Assembly: GCF_947179515.1 (NCBI RefSeq)
Contig: NC_067477.1
Span: forward strand, 126,373,796-126,437,795
DNA: 64,000 nucleotides
Direction of reading: 5' to 3'
Origin: Apodemus sylvaticus
Taxonomy: Eukaryota > Chordata > Mammalia > Rodentia > Muridae
Shown: positions 49,501-61,613 of the stretch, one piece after another
Layout: each line of letters begins with the position of its first letter
Numbering within the stretch: the stretch's first letter is position 1
The notes under the pieces: model-generated
What the model saw: only the letters and a program-made list of their open reading frames with translations
Told to the model about the DNA's origin: nothing
Databases searched by the model: none
Program-made: the position numbers and the translations under genes

Positions 49501-52500
49501 AGGATTGCACTCAGAATTTATACACTGAATGTTTGACTGTGGAATCCACACAGAAGAATTCATATCTTGCAGATATGGCCCAGGTATATACCCACTGGAA
49601 TCTATGTATTGAGAATGTATATTGGGAGTACATGCAGAATTCACATCTTCCAAGTGTGACCCAGGATAGAACACCTTAAATTTTATACCCTGAAGGTCTG
49701 GACTAGGGCTCAACTCAGATGATTCTACATCTTGTATCCCAGTAATCACCTCAGAAGGTTTTATACTTCTCACGTGTCCTTCCATAGAGTCTATACCTTG
49801 AAGTTTCATGCCCATGATCAGCTCAGGATATTTCAAATCTTGCAAATTAAAGCCTGAATCCAGCCCTATAGACTGTGTGCTTAAAAGCAACTTCCTTGGG
49901 GTGACCACGGGTGTCTCACCTCGTAGGCTCATTTCTGCTGGTTTCATACCAAGGACATTCTTCTCTGTGATGACTTCAGATGGCATACTTTCCACGTGTG
50001 TTCTAGGACTGAAGCTCATAGGTTTGACATCTTGGACTTTTACACCCATGATCGTCCTCAAAGATTTAAGATCTTGTAACTGTGGGCCTGATTCACAGTC
50101 TTCCATCTCCATTTCTTGAGGCTTTGTCTTCAGAATTGAATCTGATTTTATATTTTGGGACTGAGGCCCTGGTTTAACATCTAGCTTGACCCTTTGAATT
50201 TTGGTCGAAATTGGTTTACTTTTCATCGGTGACCTGGGAGTTAGTTTTAATTTCATGTTTTGGGATGTTGTTTCAGGTGTGAAGTCAGAACATTTTGTAC
50301 TTTGGCCCTGGGGCTCAGACTTCATCTCAGACCCTTGGCCTAATACCCCAGATTTTGCTTCTAAAGGCCTTGGCTCTTCTTTAAACACTGAAAATGTTAC
50401 ATCTTGAGGCTGTTGAATTCCTGGAGATGACTTGAATGGTTTCAATTCTCGTGACTGTATTCCAGGGGCCAGTTTAGGAAATCTCCTGTCTTCTATATGG
50501 AACCTGGATTTGAATGTCACTAATTTTTTATTAGTGATCAATGACCTTAAGGTAGGATCACATTTGGGATTTTTCCATGGCAGCATAGATTTGTCAATAG
50601 TTTTGAACCTATGAGACAAGCATGCCTGGGTTGACCTGGAAGGTTCTTTACCTTCTGTCTTGAGCCTTGTCATCAAGTCCTCAGATGTCTTCACATCCCT
50701 TTCTTGTACTGAGGGTTGTAACTCTGTGGCTGTGTTGCCTTTAGGCTGTAAACCCAAGAGAGATTTTGTGTTTTCAAGCCCTGCTCCATGGTGAAATGAC
50801 ACAGTTTCCACACAATGAGACTGTGGTTCTGAACACAATGTGAAGTTTCCCCCTTTTTGTACCTCTGGTCCTGGTAACAACTGGAGGGTCTTCACACACT
50901 GTTCTTGTGGCCTGAGGTTAAAATCCCCAGATTTTTTTCCCTTAAGTTTTGTCCCTTGAGTCATTTCCAATGGCTTCCCACCTCCCAATTTTATGAAGGG
51001 TTTCTGTTCTGTGTATGTGACACCTTGAAACGGTGACCCACTATTGAATCCTGACATCTTTATACCTTGGAACTCCTTTCGAGGTGTCCACTGAACAGAT
51101 CTAACACTTGCAGCCTTTGGCTCTTTGTTTAGCTCCTCGGATGTCATGCCTTGAGTCTGTGGCTCTGAAGTCAAGTGAAGTGGATTTGGTTCCTGCAACC
51201 GTACTGCTAATGGAGAGGTTTTTACTTCCTGTAACTGTGGTTCAAGATAAAATGCCACCTTTTTTTCTCCTTGAGTTTTTGACCTGGCAGTCACTTTGGA
51301 TGACTTCACACTTCTCCATAGCATGGGAGGCTTCAGTTCTGTAGCTCTGGCATCTCCAGACTGTGACCTTGAGTTTGAAGCTACACCTTTCTCACTTTGA
51401 AACTCAGATATTGGTATCCATTGAATAGTCTTTGTGCTTTCAATTGAAGGTTGTGCCAGAGTTTCCACACCTTGAAGTTGTAGGTCCAACGTTGACTCCA
51501 AGGCTTTTTCTTGGTATATCTGGGACCCTGGAGTCAAATGGCAAGGTTTCATACTTGGCACCTGTAGTTCATTTTGGAACTCTTCAGATTTTACACTTTG
51601 AACAATTGACTGAGGACCCAATTCAAATGAGGTTGTATCTTTGAATTTTAACTTAGGGTTGAGCTCTATGGATTTCATATGTGCAGGTTTGGGTTCTTGA
51701 GCTGACTCCATGGGTAATGTATTTTCTGATCCAAGCTGCTTTTTCTGTTGATCAAAAATCCCACCTTTCCACTCTAGTGGATTTACAGTTCTCTGGTCAT
51801 CCTCTCTAGACTTAGGAGTCAAGTCCATGTGTGCCTTTCCTTGACACTGTTGTATTGAGGTGAAATCTACACATTTTACTTCTTGGATTCCTTGGGTTGG
51901 GGCTACAGTTGTAGGTTTTAGACTTTGTTGTTTCAAACAAGGGGTGATCACAGGTTTCCTATCTTGCATTTGTGGCTGTGACATCAGTTCCTTGTGCTTT
52001 ATGCCTTGCAGTCGAAGCCTTTGAAACATCTCTATTGATTTATCTTGAAACAGCATGCTTGGTACAAAAGTCACAGGACTCTCCCCTTGCTTCTTTGGTT
52101 CAAGTTTCAAGTCCATGGCATTTACATCTTGAACATGTGTATCACGGTCCAACCCCTTATTTTTTATATCTTGAATTCTTGAACCAGGAATCAACTTCAC
52201 AGGCTTCATATCTCCTCTCAGGGAACCACTTGGGGATATCACAGCAGATTTTATCCTCTTGAGACATTCTTCTACAGTTAAGATCACAGATTTCCTATCT
52301 TCCATTGTTGGCTTTGAAGGTAGTAACTTTGGTTTTAAACCCTTCAAGCTGGAGACTGGAGGCAGCCCTTTAAGGGTCCTATCTCCTGTTTGCATCCCTG
52401 AGGTTGACAGCATAAATGTGAAATGCTCCAGCTCTGACTTTGACTTTGTAGATGTAATGTCTCCCAAATGTAGCCCTGGTGTTAATTCCACAGATGTCAG

Positions 52501-55500
52501 AGCTTCTTGCTTTGAGACTATATTGTCCTCCACAGGTTTCATATGTCCTAAAAGCTGTGCTTCAACCAATTCAGAAGATGCTATGCCTTGGGTCTGTGGT
52601 CTTCTGATCGACTCAGAATGATCTACATTTGCTAAGTGTTTCCCAGGGGTCAATTTCGTTGTTTCCCATGTTGGTACCTGTGGCTCAGATGTTTCATAAG
52701 ACACTTTGTCTTCAACACTTGGCACTTGATTCCCTGTGATATATTTTACATCTTGAATCGGGGACTGGTGTACTATCAATTTGGACTTCATCCCTTCCCT
52801 CTCTGGTGGTGTGGTCAACTCAGAAATTTTTACACATTCTAAGTGTGGCCCTGACTTTAGCTCTGATGTTTTCACACCTTGAGGTTGAGTTCCTGGTATT
52901 CCATCCCAAAATTTGACATCTTGCAGCTGTGGTCCTGTGTTAAAACTAACTTGCCTTGTATCCTGTAGCCCTGGAGTCATCTTGGCTAAGTTGGGATTCT
53001 GTATCCCTAACTCTGGAGTCATATAACTGTCACTAACAAACATTGATTCTGAGTTTAGCTCCCCAAATTTGACCCCTTGAAGTTTTGGTGTTGAAGCCAG
53101 CTCAGAAAATTTGGCATCTTGTTCCCAAGATCCTATGTTGACCTCCTCAGATATCATGCTTGGATGCTGTATTTCAGAAGCTTGTGTTGCAAATTTCATC
53201 CTGTGAAACTCTGATCCTTGTATAGGCAGAGCAAGCTTCCTCTCTCCCAACTTTGGCTCTTGGCTTAATGGCAGTAATAATTCTGGCATACATCCTTGAG
53301 ACTTCTTCTCTTGAAGTAGAAAGCCCTGTTCAAGCTGTGTATCTTTGGGGATAGGATCAGAAAATCTCACATCTTGCAAACATGGTCCCAGATTTACTTT
53401 CATAGATTTCACATGTTGTGGTTGTGGTTCTGAAACCTTTGGCCCCGGAATAAAACTAGATATGATTTCTGGCATTGGGGAATATGATATTGCTTCATTA
53501 GATTTCAAACCATAATGTGGGGGGCCTGAGGTAGAATTTGCTGGATTTTCCCCTTGAATAAGTAGCCCTTGATATAACTTTGGAAATCTGACACTTTGCA
53601 GTTGTGGCCATGGAGTCAGTCCTGATTTGGCAATTGGCTGCTCTTCGCCCAAATTCAAATCCACAGATTTCACAGTTGGAATCTTTGTTCCCTCAAATGA
53701 CTCCTTTGGTGATAAACTTTGCAGTCCTGGCTCTGGTTTTCTGTTTTCAGAATCTATCACTCCTAGAGATGGCTGTTTTACTAAATCCACTGATAACTCA
53801 CTTTGTAACCCTAATCCTGTATCTAATTGGGTAGACTTTATGTTGTGAACCTGTGGCCCTGGGATCACATCTATAATATGTGATATGGGTCCTGCAGTCA
53901 AATCTATAGGTTCTACAACTTGTACAGATGGTTCAGAGGTTAATTCTTCAATTTTCAAATTTTCTACCAATGACTCTGATTCCTCAATTTGTACTCTTGG
54001 TTCTAGATTCACACCCTGAGATCCCATTTCTGAATAGGTTTCTACAGTGGTCCCCTGGGAATCATCAACTTCAAGTAATGCCAATTTGGTGCTTTCCGTG
54101 TATTCATATAGAATTCTTTCTGATGAATTAGTAATTTCTGAACATGGTTCTTGTGTCATATGAGCAAAGTCCACATCCGGGGGCTGTGGTTCTGGGGTCA
54201 TCACTTCCAGGCCTATGGTTGGCACTTCTAATTCTGGTAGCAAATTCAGAATATCTTCTGGAGTCTCCTTTTCCTCTTTTACAAGGTGGATCCTAGTTTC
54301 AAGAATATCTTGGAGTGGTGGTAAGTCCATCTCTATAGATTCTGAGGTTTGGCTCGGTGGTGCTGGAGTCATTCCTACTGATGAGTGTGTCAACTCAGCA
54401 GATTCTTCTATCTGATGACAAGTGTCAGAGGTCACCCGTGCTTCTGAGGCTTGTTGGTTTTCAGTCAGCCCTTCAAAATCTGGGGACAAAGAACTTAAGA
54501 TGAGGTTCACATCTGAAGATTTTACTGCATTAATGTGTGTGGTCAACTCATCAACTTTCATACTTTCCACCAGGGACTCGGGAATTAAACTCCTACAGTC
54601 TAGCAATGTAATCTTTGTATCTTCAAGCAGTGGCACACTGGCAATATTCTCAGAGATGTTTTTTGGTACCAAGTTTGAAGATTTTATATCTTCAAGTGGT
54701 AGTCTTGAGGCCAATGCAACCATTTTTATATCTTCTAGTACCTCCTGTGGTAGGGCTGAATGAACACCTTCCATACCTTGAGACTGTGAAACAGTAGTCA
54801 AATTTTCTGATTTATTATTTTGCACCTGTTGATTTGGGGCCAACCCAGCAGATTGTACATCTTGGAGTTGTGGTTCAACTATACCTTGGGCAGACTTTTC
54901 ATCTGGAAGCTGAGACTCTGGGACTAATGGGACAGGTTTCTCAGTTTGTATTTTTGGTATTGGGGTTAATTCCTCAGACTGTATGCTCTGCTCTTGTTGT
55001 TCTGGGGCCAAATCTGTAGATACCACCGTTGGGGTCAGTAGTCCATTTTCTACCATTTGTGGAGCTAAATCCTTGTATATGTCCACAGGTTTTATAACTT
55101 GCAGTCTTGAATATCCATTCTGTAATTCTGTTGTTAAGTTTACTGACTCCATGACCTTAGATTGTGGTGTTGTGTTTTTCTCCAAACACTCCACTTCTTG
55201 AAGTTTTGGAGTAGCTGGCATGACTTCAGAATTTGCAAATTGATGCCATTGGCTCATCCCTGTAGGTACTGTCCCTTGATCTGGGGCCCCTGAGGCTGTT
55301 GTCATAGATTCTGTTATTTGATGATGTGATGGAGTCATCACTGTAGGATTCTTCCATTGTGGCCACGTATCAGAGGTTAACTCTAAAGGCTCTGTCATCT
55401 TGTGACTTTGTGTTGGACTCACCTCTGAGAAGTCTATGTCTTGGTGCCACGGAGTGAACTCCGAAGGGTCCATGACCTGATGAGGTGGTTTTGGAATCAA

Positions 55501-56983
55501 TGACAGATTCTTTGTGCCTGGATGTCGTGTCATCCCAATGGAGTCTCTGACCTGAACCTGGGATGTGGATGGCAACTCTAGAGAGTCTTTGGCGTGAGCC
55601 ACTGACGGTGCAATCAAACCAGTTTGTAAAGGTGGGATCACTCCCGTGGGGGACTGCTGAACCCTTGAGTTTACCTTTATGGATTGCACTGGTGGTTCTG
55701 GAATCATCCTCGATGAGTCAAGGACTTTAGATGATGGCTGTGAAGGTTGAAGAGAGCTAGAAGTAAACCTGACCTCTTTTGTGGCTTGATTCTGTGACCC
55801 CGAGTCCATGTTTAATGTTTCTGGGACTTTATGATGAGGCTGCAGAAGCCTTTCCCCAGCTTTGAAGACTGTATGACGTGGGTCTTGACTCATCTTTGCT
55901 GGTTCTACAACTTGATGTTTATGCAATGTATCTAGCCCCAATGTATCTACACCAATGACTTGGTGTTGTGGCTTTGGGGCTATTTCTGTGGATTCTGTGA
56001 CATAAGAACATAATTCATTAATTATCTCCCTAGAATCCACAACGTTAAACAATATTTTTATGTTTGAGGTATTTGTGATTTGATTTAGTCTTGAGGACAT
56101 ACTCTTTGATGCTCTTGCTTGATGCTGAGGACTTGCTACTGGGTTTGATGACTCGGGAGGTATACTCACTGTTTCAGCTTGGTTTGATGGCTGTGATAAG
56201 TTAGCCTTATCTTGTGCTTTTCCCATAGAGTCTGTATCCTCTGAAAGTGAATCTGAGATAATTCCCATTGACTCCATGACCTGAAGCAATGCCATCTGAG
56301 TGATCTTTGTGCTGTTTGTGGCTGAATATGGTACCTTGGGTGTCAGTTCTACAGAGTCTGTATCCTCCGAATGTAAAGCTGGGATAATTCCCATTGACTC
56401 CATGACCTGAGGCAATGCCATCGGAGTGATCTTTCGGCTGTTTGTGGCTGAACATGGTACCTTGGATGTCAGCTCTACAGAGTCTGTATCCTCCGAATGT
56501 AAATCTGGGATAATTCCCATTGACTCCATGACCTGAGGCAATGCCATCGGAGTGATCTTTCGGCTGTTTGTGGCTGAACATGGTACCTTGGGTGTCAGCT
56601 CTATGGAGCCTGTATCCTCCGAATGTAAATCTGGGATAATTCCCATTGAATCCATGACCTGAAGCAATTCCATCGGAGTGTCCTTTTTGCTGTCTGTGGC
56701 TGAACATGGTACCTTGGGTGTCAGCTCTACAGAGTCTGTTACCTCTGAATGGGAATCTGGGTTTATTCCCATTGAATCCATGACCTGAAGCAATGCCATT
56801 GGAGTGACCTTTCTGTTCTCTATGGCTGAACATGGTACCTGTGGTGTCAGCTCTACAGAGTCTGATTCAGAGGAGATGCTGTAGCTAGTGGAATGTTTCC
56901 CAAACTCCAGAGTCACAGTGTCAGAGATGGAGGAAGAAGACATATACTTTGATTCTGATGAATTCAGGTCTTTAAGTGCTGAG
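43537..56983 (-). CDS. Spata31h1: Spata31h1-like (C2orf16-like) giant terminal coding exon
   Basis: Seen: one uninterrupted minus-strand frame of about 4,480 codons. An in-frame ATG exists at 57012, but a splice acceptor (ttctctctgcttttcag) lies just inside it, so the exon most likely starts at 56983 in phase 2 and joins the upstream exon at 58563 to make a Cys codon. Numbering from that ATG, residues 51-260 are five 42-residue repeats. A long region of degenerate repeats built on LQ..K...L..GP follows. A Cys-rich 14-residue repeat lies near 2,540-2,600. A SPATA31-like block lies at about 3,585-3,775, a Cys motif CLECGRCSGLNCSHK near 3,868, and an SPSRRSP-type Ser/Arg repeat tail at about 4,170-4,470. 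Known: human C2orf16/SPATA31H1 has this P-S-E-R-S repeat tail, and the SPATA31 family is mainly testis-expressed; the molecular role is not established. Inference: this is the ortholog or a recent paralog. Oddity: the last nine or so codons and the stop come from an LTR-like insertion. The open frame argues for function or very recent origin. Confidence 0.85.
43620..44500 (-). repeat. Ser/Arg (SPSRRSP) repeat tail of Spata31h1-like protein
   Basis: The minus-strand frame here is a succession of roughly eight-residue units such as RSPHSPSG and SPSRRSPH, interrupted by two copies of a longer block with SPSDRTLR and PSQ.NSL (about 44400-44270 and 43990-43870). This tail resembles the P-S-E-R-S repeats of human C2orf16 and is the main basis for the gene identification. 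Such Arg/Ser repeats are probably disordered. Confidence 0.75.
49180..49400 (-). repeat. 42-bp coding repeat, Cys-rich 14-residue units
   Basis: Within the giant exon the motif aagaatctgc recurs at 49221, 49263, 49305 and (with one change) 49347, an exact 42-bp period. On the minus strand each unit reads like CADSSACTPGSKCQ. More diverged relatives (INSSACT, MNSSVWIPQS) extend to about 49700, so the array looks like the homogenised core of an older, decayed array. Confidence 0.85.
56233..56862 (-). repeat. 126-bp coding tandem repeat (five 42-residue units)
   Basis: Five head-to-tail units within the giant exon, each beginning DSVELTPKVPCSAT or close to it and ending HSEDT, with a core ITPMALPQVMESMGI. 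Units three and four differ at only a few residues, while the first and last are more diverged, the usual pattern of unequal exchange or gene conversion in the middle of an array. A second reading frame stays open across part of the array only because the unit length is a multiple of three. Confidence 0.9.
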
Positions 56984-57419
56984 CTGAAAAGCAGAGAGAA
57001 TATTTTTTTCATTGTCTTTGGAATCAGTAGTGAGAAAATTAGGACAAAAAAAGAAAGTGATCATTTCAAGTCTAACATAGTTCTGGTCTAAGGAAGGAGA
57101 GGGTGGAAAAGGGGTCGCTTCTATGGGCATCAGTTATTGTAAAGAATCCCTCCACCAGGAGCAAGGGTAATGAGTCAGTGAAGTGAATGCCATACAAGTA
57201 GAGAAGCTGCGCCCTATCCCCAGATCACACACGATAAAAGAGTACATGGTGTCCCAGTGCTGGAGAAGAGGAGACAAGCACGTCCCTGGGGCTCACTGTC
57301 CCACTGAGACACTTTATTTCAAAGAACAAGATGGATGGTTCCAAAAAATGACATCCAATTTTCAATACCCATTAAGCTGGATGACCTCAGTTCAGTTCAG
57401 CCCTTAAGATCTGCATGTT

Positions 57420-57780
57420 AGAAGAGAACTGACACCTGTGGCTTGCCCTCTGACCTCTACATACATGTGGCATACATGTGCACACATGCATAAAAAAGAG
57501 AAATGCTAAAAATGAATAAATGTATTTTTAATAAAAAAAAACTTCACTGCTTTGGGGGTTAGATGGTTCAGTACTTAAGAGCAGTGACTTCTCTTCCTGA
57601 AGATGGAAGTTTGATTCTCAGCACCCACATGGTGGTTCACAAACATCAGTATCTCTAGTACCAAGAGATCATATACCCCATTCTGCATCTGAGGGCACCA
57701 GGCATGCATGTGGGGCACAGATAGTCATACATGCAAAACAGGCATACATGTAAAATATAAATAAATTTCAAAAAATGGTT
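57420..57780 (+). repeat. SINE pair (B2/B4-type) in the last Spata31h1 intron
   Basis: 57420-57540 resembles a SINE tail (cctctacatacatgtggcat). 57550-57775 is a fuller B2-type body (gggggttagatggttcagta, gattctcagcacccacatgg, ending aatataaataaattt). Both lie in the 1.58-kb intron between 58563 and 56983. Confidence 0.6.
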
Positions 57781-58558
57781 CTTTCTGACTGAAATTTCCC
57801 CTTTACTCTTTTTCCTTCCTTTTATTTTAAATATTTCTCTACCCCCTACCCAGAAACTCTGTTTTCTGACCTTGTATTTTCCAGATGTTGAAAGATATTT
57901 TTAAAGCTTCTATCGATTGAGCATAATATACAGTCCTGGGTTTGGTCCTTACGACGACGACGTCCTGGAATACTGAACACAGCAGGTTAGGTCAGTGGAA
58001 CTGAAGTGATATCAAAGTATCAGTAAGTTAACTAATAAGAATAGAAAATTGATTTAGGAATGAGACAATTACTCTCATAGTAAATGATGTAAAAGTATCA
58101 GGTATTTTATACTTCTAGCACTTACAATTAAGGCTATGTCTTAGTGAGGGGTTCTAGTGTTGTGATGAAACCACATGACTAGAAAATTCTTACAGGTAAA
58201 GGGTTAGTTTCACTGACCAACTTTCAAGTCATACTCCATTGTGGAGGGAAGTCAGGGTAGGAACTCAGGGCAGGATCCGTGAGGCAGGAGCTGATGCAGA
58301 GGCTCTGCTTACTGCCTTGTTTTCATGGTTTTCTCACCCTGACTACTTATGTCACCTATGACCACCAGCCTGGAGTGGCACCACCCACAGTGAGCTGGAC
58401 TTTCCCACAACCACTGATCATCAATTAAGGAAATACACCACAGGCTTGCCCACAGGGCAATCTGGAAGGAGCAGTTGAGGCTTCCTCTTCTAAAATGAGG
58501 CTAGCTTGTATCAAGTTGATGTGAAACAATCTTAGGACAGTCTGAAGACAGACTCTGC
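57781..58558. other. Intron of Spata31h1, partly rodent repeat
   Basis: Unassigned to 58140. From 58140 to 58545 the sequence (gtgttgtgatgaaaccacat, ctgactacttatgtcaccta, tcaagttgatgtgaaacaat) looks like an interspersed rodent repeat I cannot name. The inverted-repeat arm begins just after it. Confidence 0.4.
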
Positions 58559-58562
58559 TTAC

Positions 58563-58614
58563 CATGCCAGATCACTTGCTGTTGCATACTTCTTGGATTC
58601 TTCCAATTCTAAAG
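58563..58614 (-). CDS. Spata31h1: Spata31h1-like internal coding exon (penultimate)
   Basis: A 52-nt exon bounded by a ctattaccag-type acceptor and a gtaagc donor on the minus strand. In the phase set by the upstream exon it reads LELEESKKYATASDLA and ends with two bases (TG). These complete a codon with the first base of the giant exon at 56983, so the frame is continuous across the junction. The same exon sits at 34770-34821 on the plus strand; the visible difference is synonymous (GCA against GCC for Ala). The agreement of splice sites, phase and open frame is what supports it; no protein database match was run. Confidence 0.8.
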
Positions 58615-58752
58615 CTGGTAATAGGAGTAAAGAAACTACTTAGCATAGTAACTACTGATACAATGTAAAAGAATCCCTTTCATTCAATAATCATGAGGGC
58701 AAAGATAGAGTCATGCCTGCCATGAAGCTAATTAGTAGCAAGGCACAGCTAC

Positions 58753-58809
58753 CAAGTTTTAAATGTTCATATTCTCTGCTTTCTTCATCATGGACCAGAA
58801 GTGCCTCCA
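58753..58809 (-). CDS. Spata31h1: Spata31h1-like internal coding exon
   Basis: A 57-nt exon with acceptor catgcttctag and donor gtagct on the minus strand. It is phase 1 at both ends, and with the G from the previous exon it reads V followed by EALLVHDEESREYEHLKL. The peptide is acidic and charged, consistent with the flanking exons. It is preserved base for base, as far as I can read, in the plus-strand copy at 34575-34631. Confidence 0.8.
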
Positions 58810-59192
58810 CTAGAAGCATGGGAATGGGAACATAACAGTGGGAGACACAGAGAGCCTGATACATCTCTTCCTTTAAAGATGTTTGCCCAGAATACATAGT
58901 AGAGGACTAAAGGCAACAAACTCTTAGTAGTTATTCTTTGTCCAGTCTCCTGACCCAGTGAGTTTCTTTCCAGGACTTTGAGTTTCCATGAAAATATATG
59001 GGACATGGGAAAGGGACCATGCAGGAGTTATGGGGCTGTATGCATGACTTTGCAAGTGAAGATGTTAGAAAGATGGCTTTACTCTAGTCACACCCTCATT
59101 TTCAATTTTCTTTCACAAGCTGTCAACGATCAGTGTCTTAAAGCAGAAACACAGCAGCTTGAGCTAACAATAAGGGATAGAGTAATTCTGAC

Positions 59193-59235
59193 CTTTGATT
59201 TTCCTGATATCTTCAAGAACCTGTTGCTTTGAAGC
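59193..59235 (-). CDS. Spata31h1: Spata31h1-like 5' coding exon
   Basis: A 43-nt exon with a tttctctag acceptor and gtcaga donor on the minus strand, reading ASKQQVLEDIRKIK plus one base. Phases link it to the next exon at 58809. Its duplicate on the other strand (34152-34194) has CAT for CAG, changing Gln to His. By symmetry with the plus-strand copy, the preceding exon (reading YRSQTKAAAKAK) should lie beyond base 64000, so the true start codon of this gene is outside the window. Confidence 0.75.
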
Positions 59236-61536
59236 CTAGAGAAACACACACAAAGAAAGAAACAAGAAAGTTAGGTTTATGTTATAGATTGGAGATTTTA
59301 TTGACAATACATCTCATCTTCCCTGTGGGATATTGATATGCTTTAATCATATGTAATCATCTTGAAAATGTGTAATTATGTCATTAGACACTAATTTATT
59401 AATGAATAACTTATTATATATAATAAGGAAGCCCCAAGATGGAACTGTAGGCAAAGGTGCTACACACCATGCCCAAAGACCTGGGTTGTCTGGAGCTCTT
59501 GTAGTAAAAGGAGAGAAGCAGTTTTCACCAGTCCTCTCACTTCCCTCCATGTGCATGCCATGGCATTTGTGCATGCATGCACACATGCATACATGTTATT
59601 CAGTGTCTTCAAAAATTAAATTCTAGATTATTATGTGGCATACTGAGACTAAAGATAAATATGCCCCCTTTACTCTAGAGCCAAGCATTAGTAAGGAAAA
59701 CAGCCACCTAAACAGATAAGATACTATGTGGGAGCCAGCAAAATGGCTCAGTGGGTACAGGTACCTGGTGCCAAGCCTTGCCAACTGACATTTACCTCCT
59801 ATGGCTTTCAAGGTAGATGGAAAGAACTGACTCTTGTAGGTTGTCTTCTACTTCTCTGTGCCCCATGACACATGCACACATGCACACACTTACACACACA
59901 CACTCACACACACACACACACACAATTTTTTTTCAGTGTGGTAAATGTAATAGAAATGCATCACTGAACTCAGAAGAACTTGATTAATTTCCTTAAACAG
60001 AATGAAAGAATACTCCATAAATTTCTATTTGAGCAACAGATCAGAGAGTCAGCTGATTTCTAGGCGAAAAAGTGCATTATAAGCAAATAAAACACCACTG
60101 AAAAAGGCATATGGAACTTGTATTGTGGGGCATTCACCAGAGAAGACTGGATGGACATGGATTTTAGCCACCAGCATGTCTTTATTAGCCACTCAGCAAC
60201 TACAATGGATGTTCAGGATTCCAGTGTATCCACAAGCCTTTTTCAGAGTGACCTCTTAAGCACAAAAACCATGTTCTGGGTTGACATAAATTAACAATAA
60301 TGGTTAACCAGAAGCAGAAGCCAAAAAGTGAGGCTAGTCCATTTTGAGGGTCCCAAAACTATGGACTTTGATGGATTGGGCCATTGTTTTACCTGTGGCA
60401 GGTGGTGCTGACTATGTGCTGAGATTTACAGTCTGAAAGGCACTTCCATCATGGAGTCAGCTGTGCTAAAGTCTGGAGCCCTGTAACCATTTGCAAGTGC
60501 ACTTTTGCTCAGCTGTGGGAGATGGTGCTGAGAAGGTGAGAAGCAGGGGAAGCTTAGTGGTAGGAGTTCCATTCTATTCCATAAGGTCTTCCTAGCAAGT
60601 AGTAAACTCATAGGACTTTGCAGTGATGCCCACAGTCAGGTTAAGGGCATTAGTGACATTTGTCACCATTAAAATGAGTCAAATATGTACTCCTTCCTCA
60701 GGGCATCAATGTCTAAAGAGCCTAGCCAACAATTCTGGGGCATTTGGTGAATATGTCTATGATTTAGTAACCCAGTTTACCACAGAGCTAAGTATGTCTG
60801 GTGGTAGTTTTGATAGTTTTGAGCTTATTTTATGCTTAATCATGCATTATGTATAAATCTATGTTCATGGTGAGACCATTAAGATAAGAAGCAAAAGAAA
60901 ACTGGTGTTGAAATACCAGTTAATATGTCTACCAATGAGCCTTCTGTATCTGTATCTCCACACGATCTACAAATATCACACATGTAAGTAATCTGGAAAC
61001 ACCCTCATGGTGAAATACCTACAGATACTGGATAGAGCATGGCATGTGCCTGGAATGTAGTTTATCCTCTGTGAAAAGAAGGTTACAAAGAAAGCTAAGC
61101 TGAATGCTTTTCACAATTGAGCCCAGGATGCTACTGATGGAAGCTCTTCTTGGCCCATGTTGCTGCTTAGGGAGCTTGGTCACCTCCACCCTGTGCTGTG
61201 GACGTTTGAAATAAACAGTGGATAGACCAGGTGACTAGAGACTGGGGGCACACATCCATAGGTATTTGGCTCCTGTTTCATGAGCATTTTACTAGATATG
61301 TAGATTCTTTTCTTTTGTTTTCCATTGGTCATGTGGATCCTGTTCCTCTCAGCACTTCACAGCCAGAACTGCTTGCTCATGCAAAGCCCCACTTTCTCCT
61401 GCTTTCCTTAGAACATGGATTCACAGGTTCCTGAACCAATGTTTCCTGAGTTATGACATATAGGATCTCAAAGAAGTCCTTTTAATTTTACAGGTTCTGG
61501 ATAACTTGATTAGCATGAAAGAGAGAAAGAGAAATG

Positions 61537-61613
<77 letters not shown>

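Noticed and set aside
56207..56833. 208-codon minus-strand frame over the 126-bp array
   Set aside because: A shadow frame kept open by the repeat period; the other frame continues for thousands of codons.
56984..57012. ATG at 57012 as the start of the giant protein
   Set aside because: A pyrimidine-rich tract and AG acceptor lie between it and the first codons, and upstream exons join in frame to that acceptor. It remains a formal possibility only.
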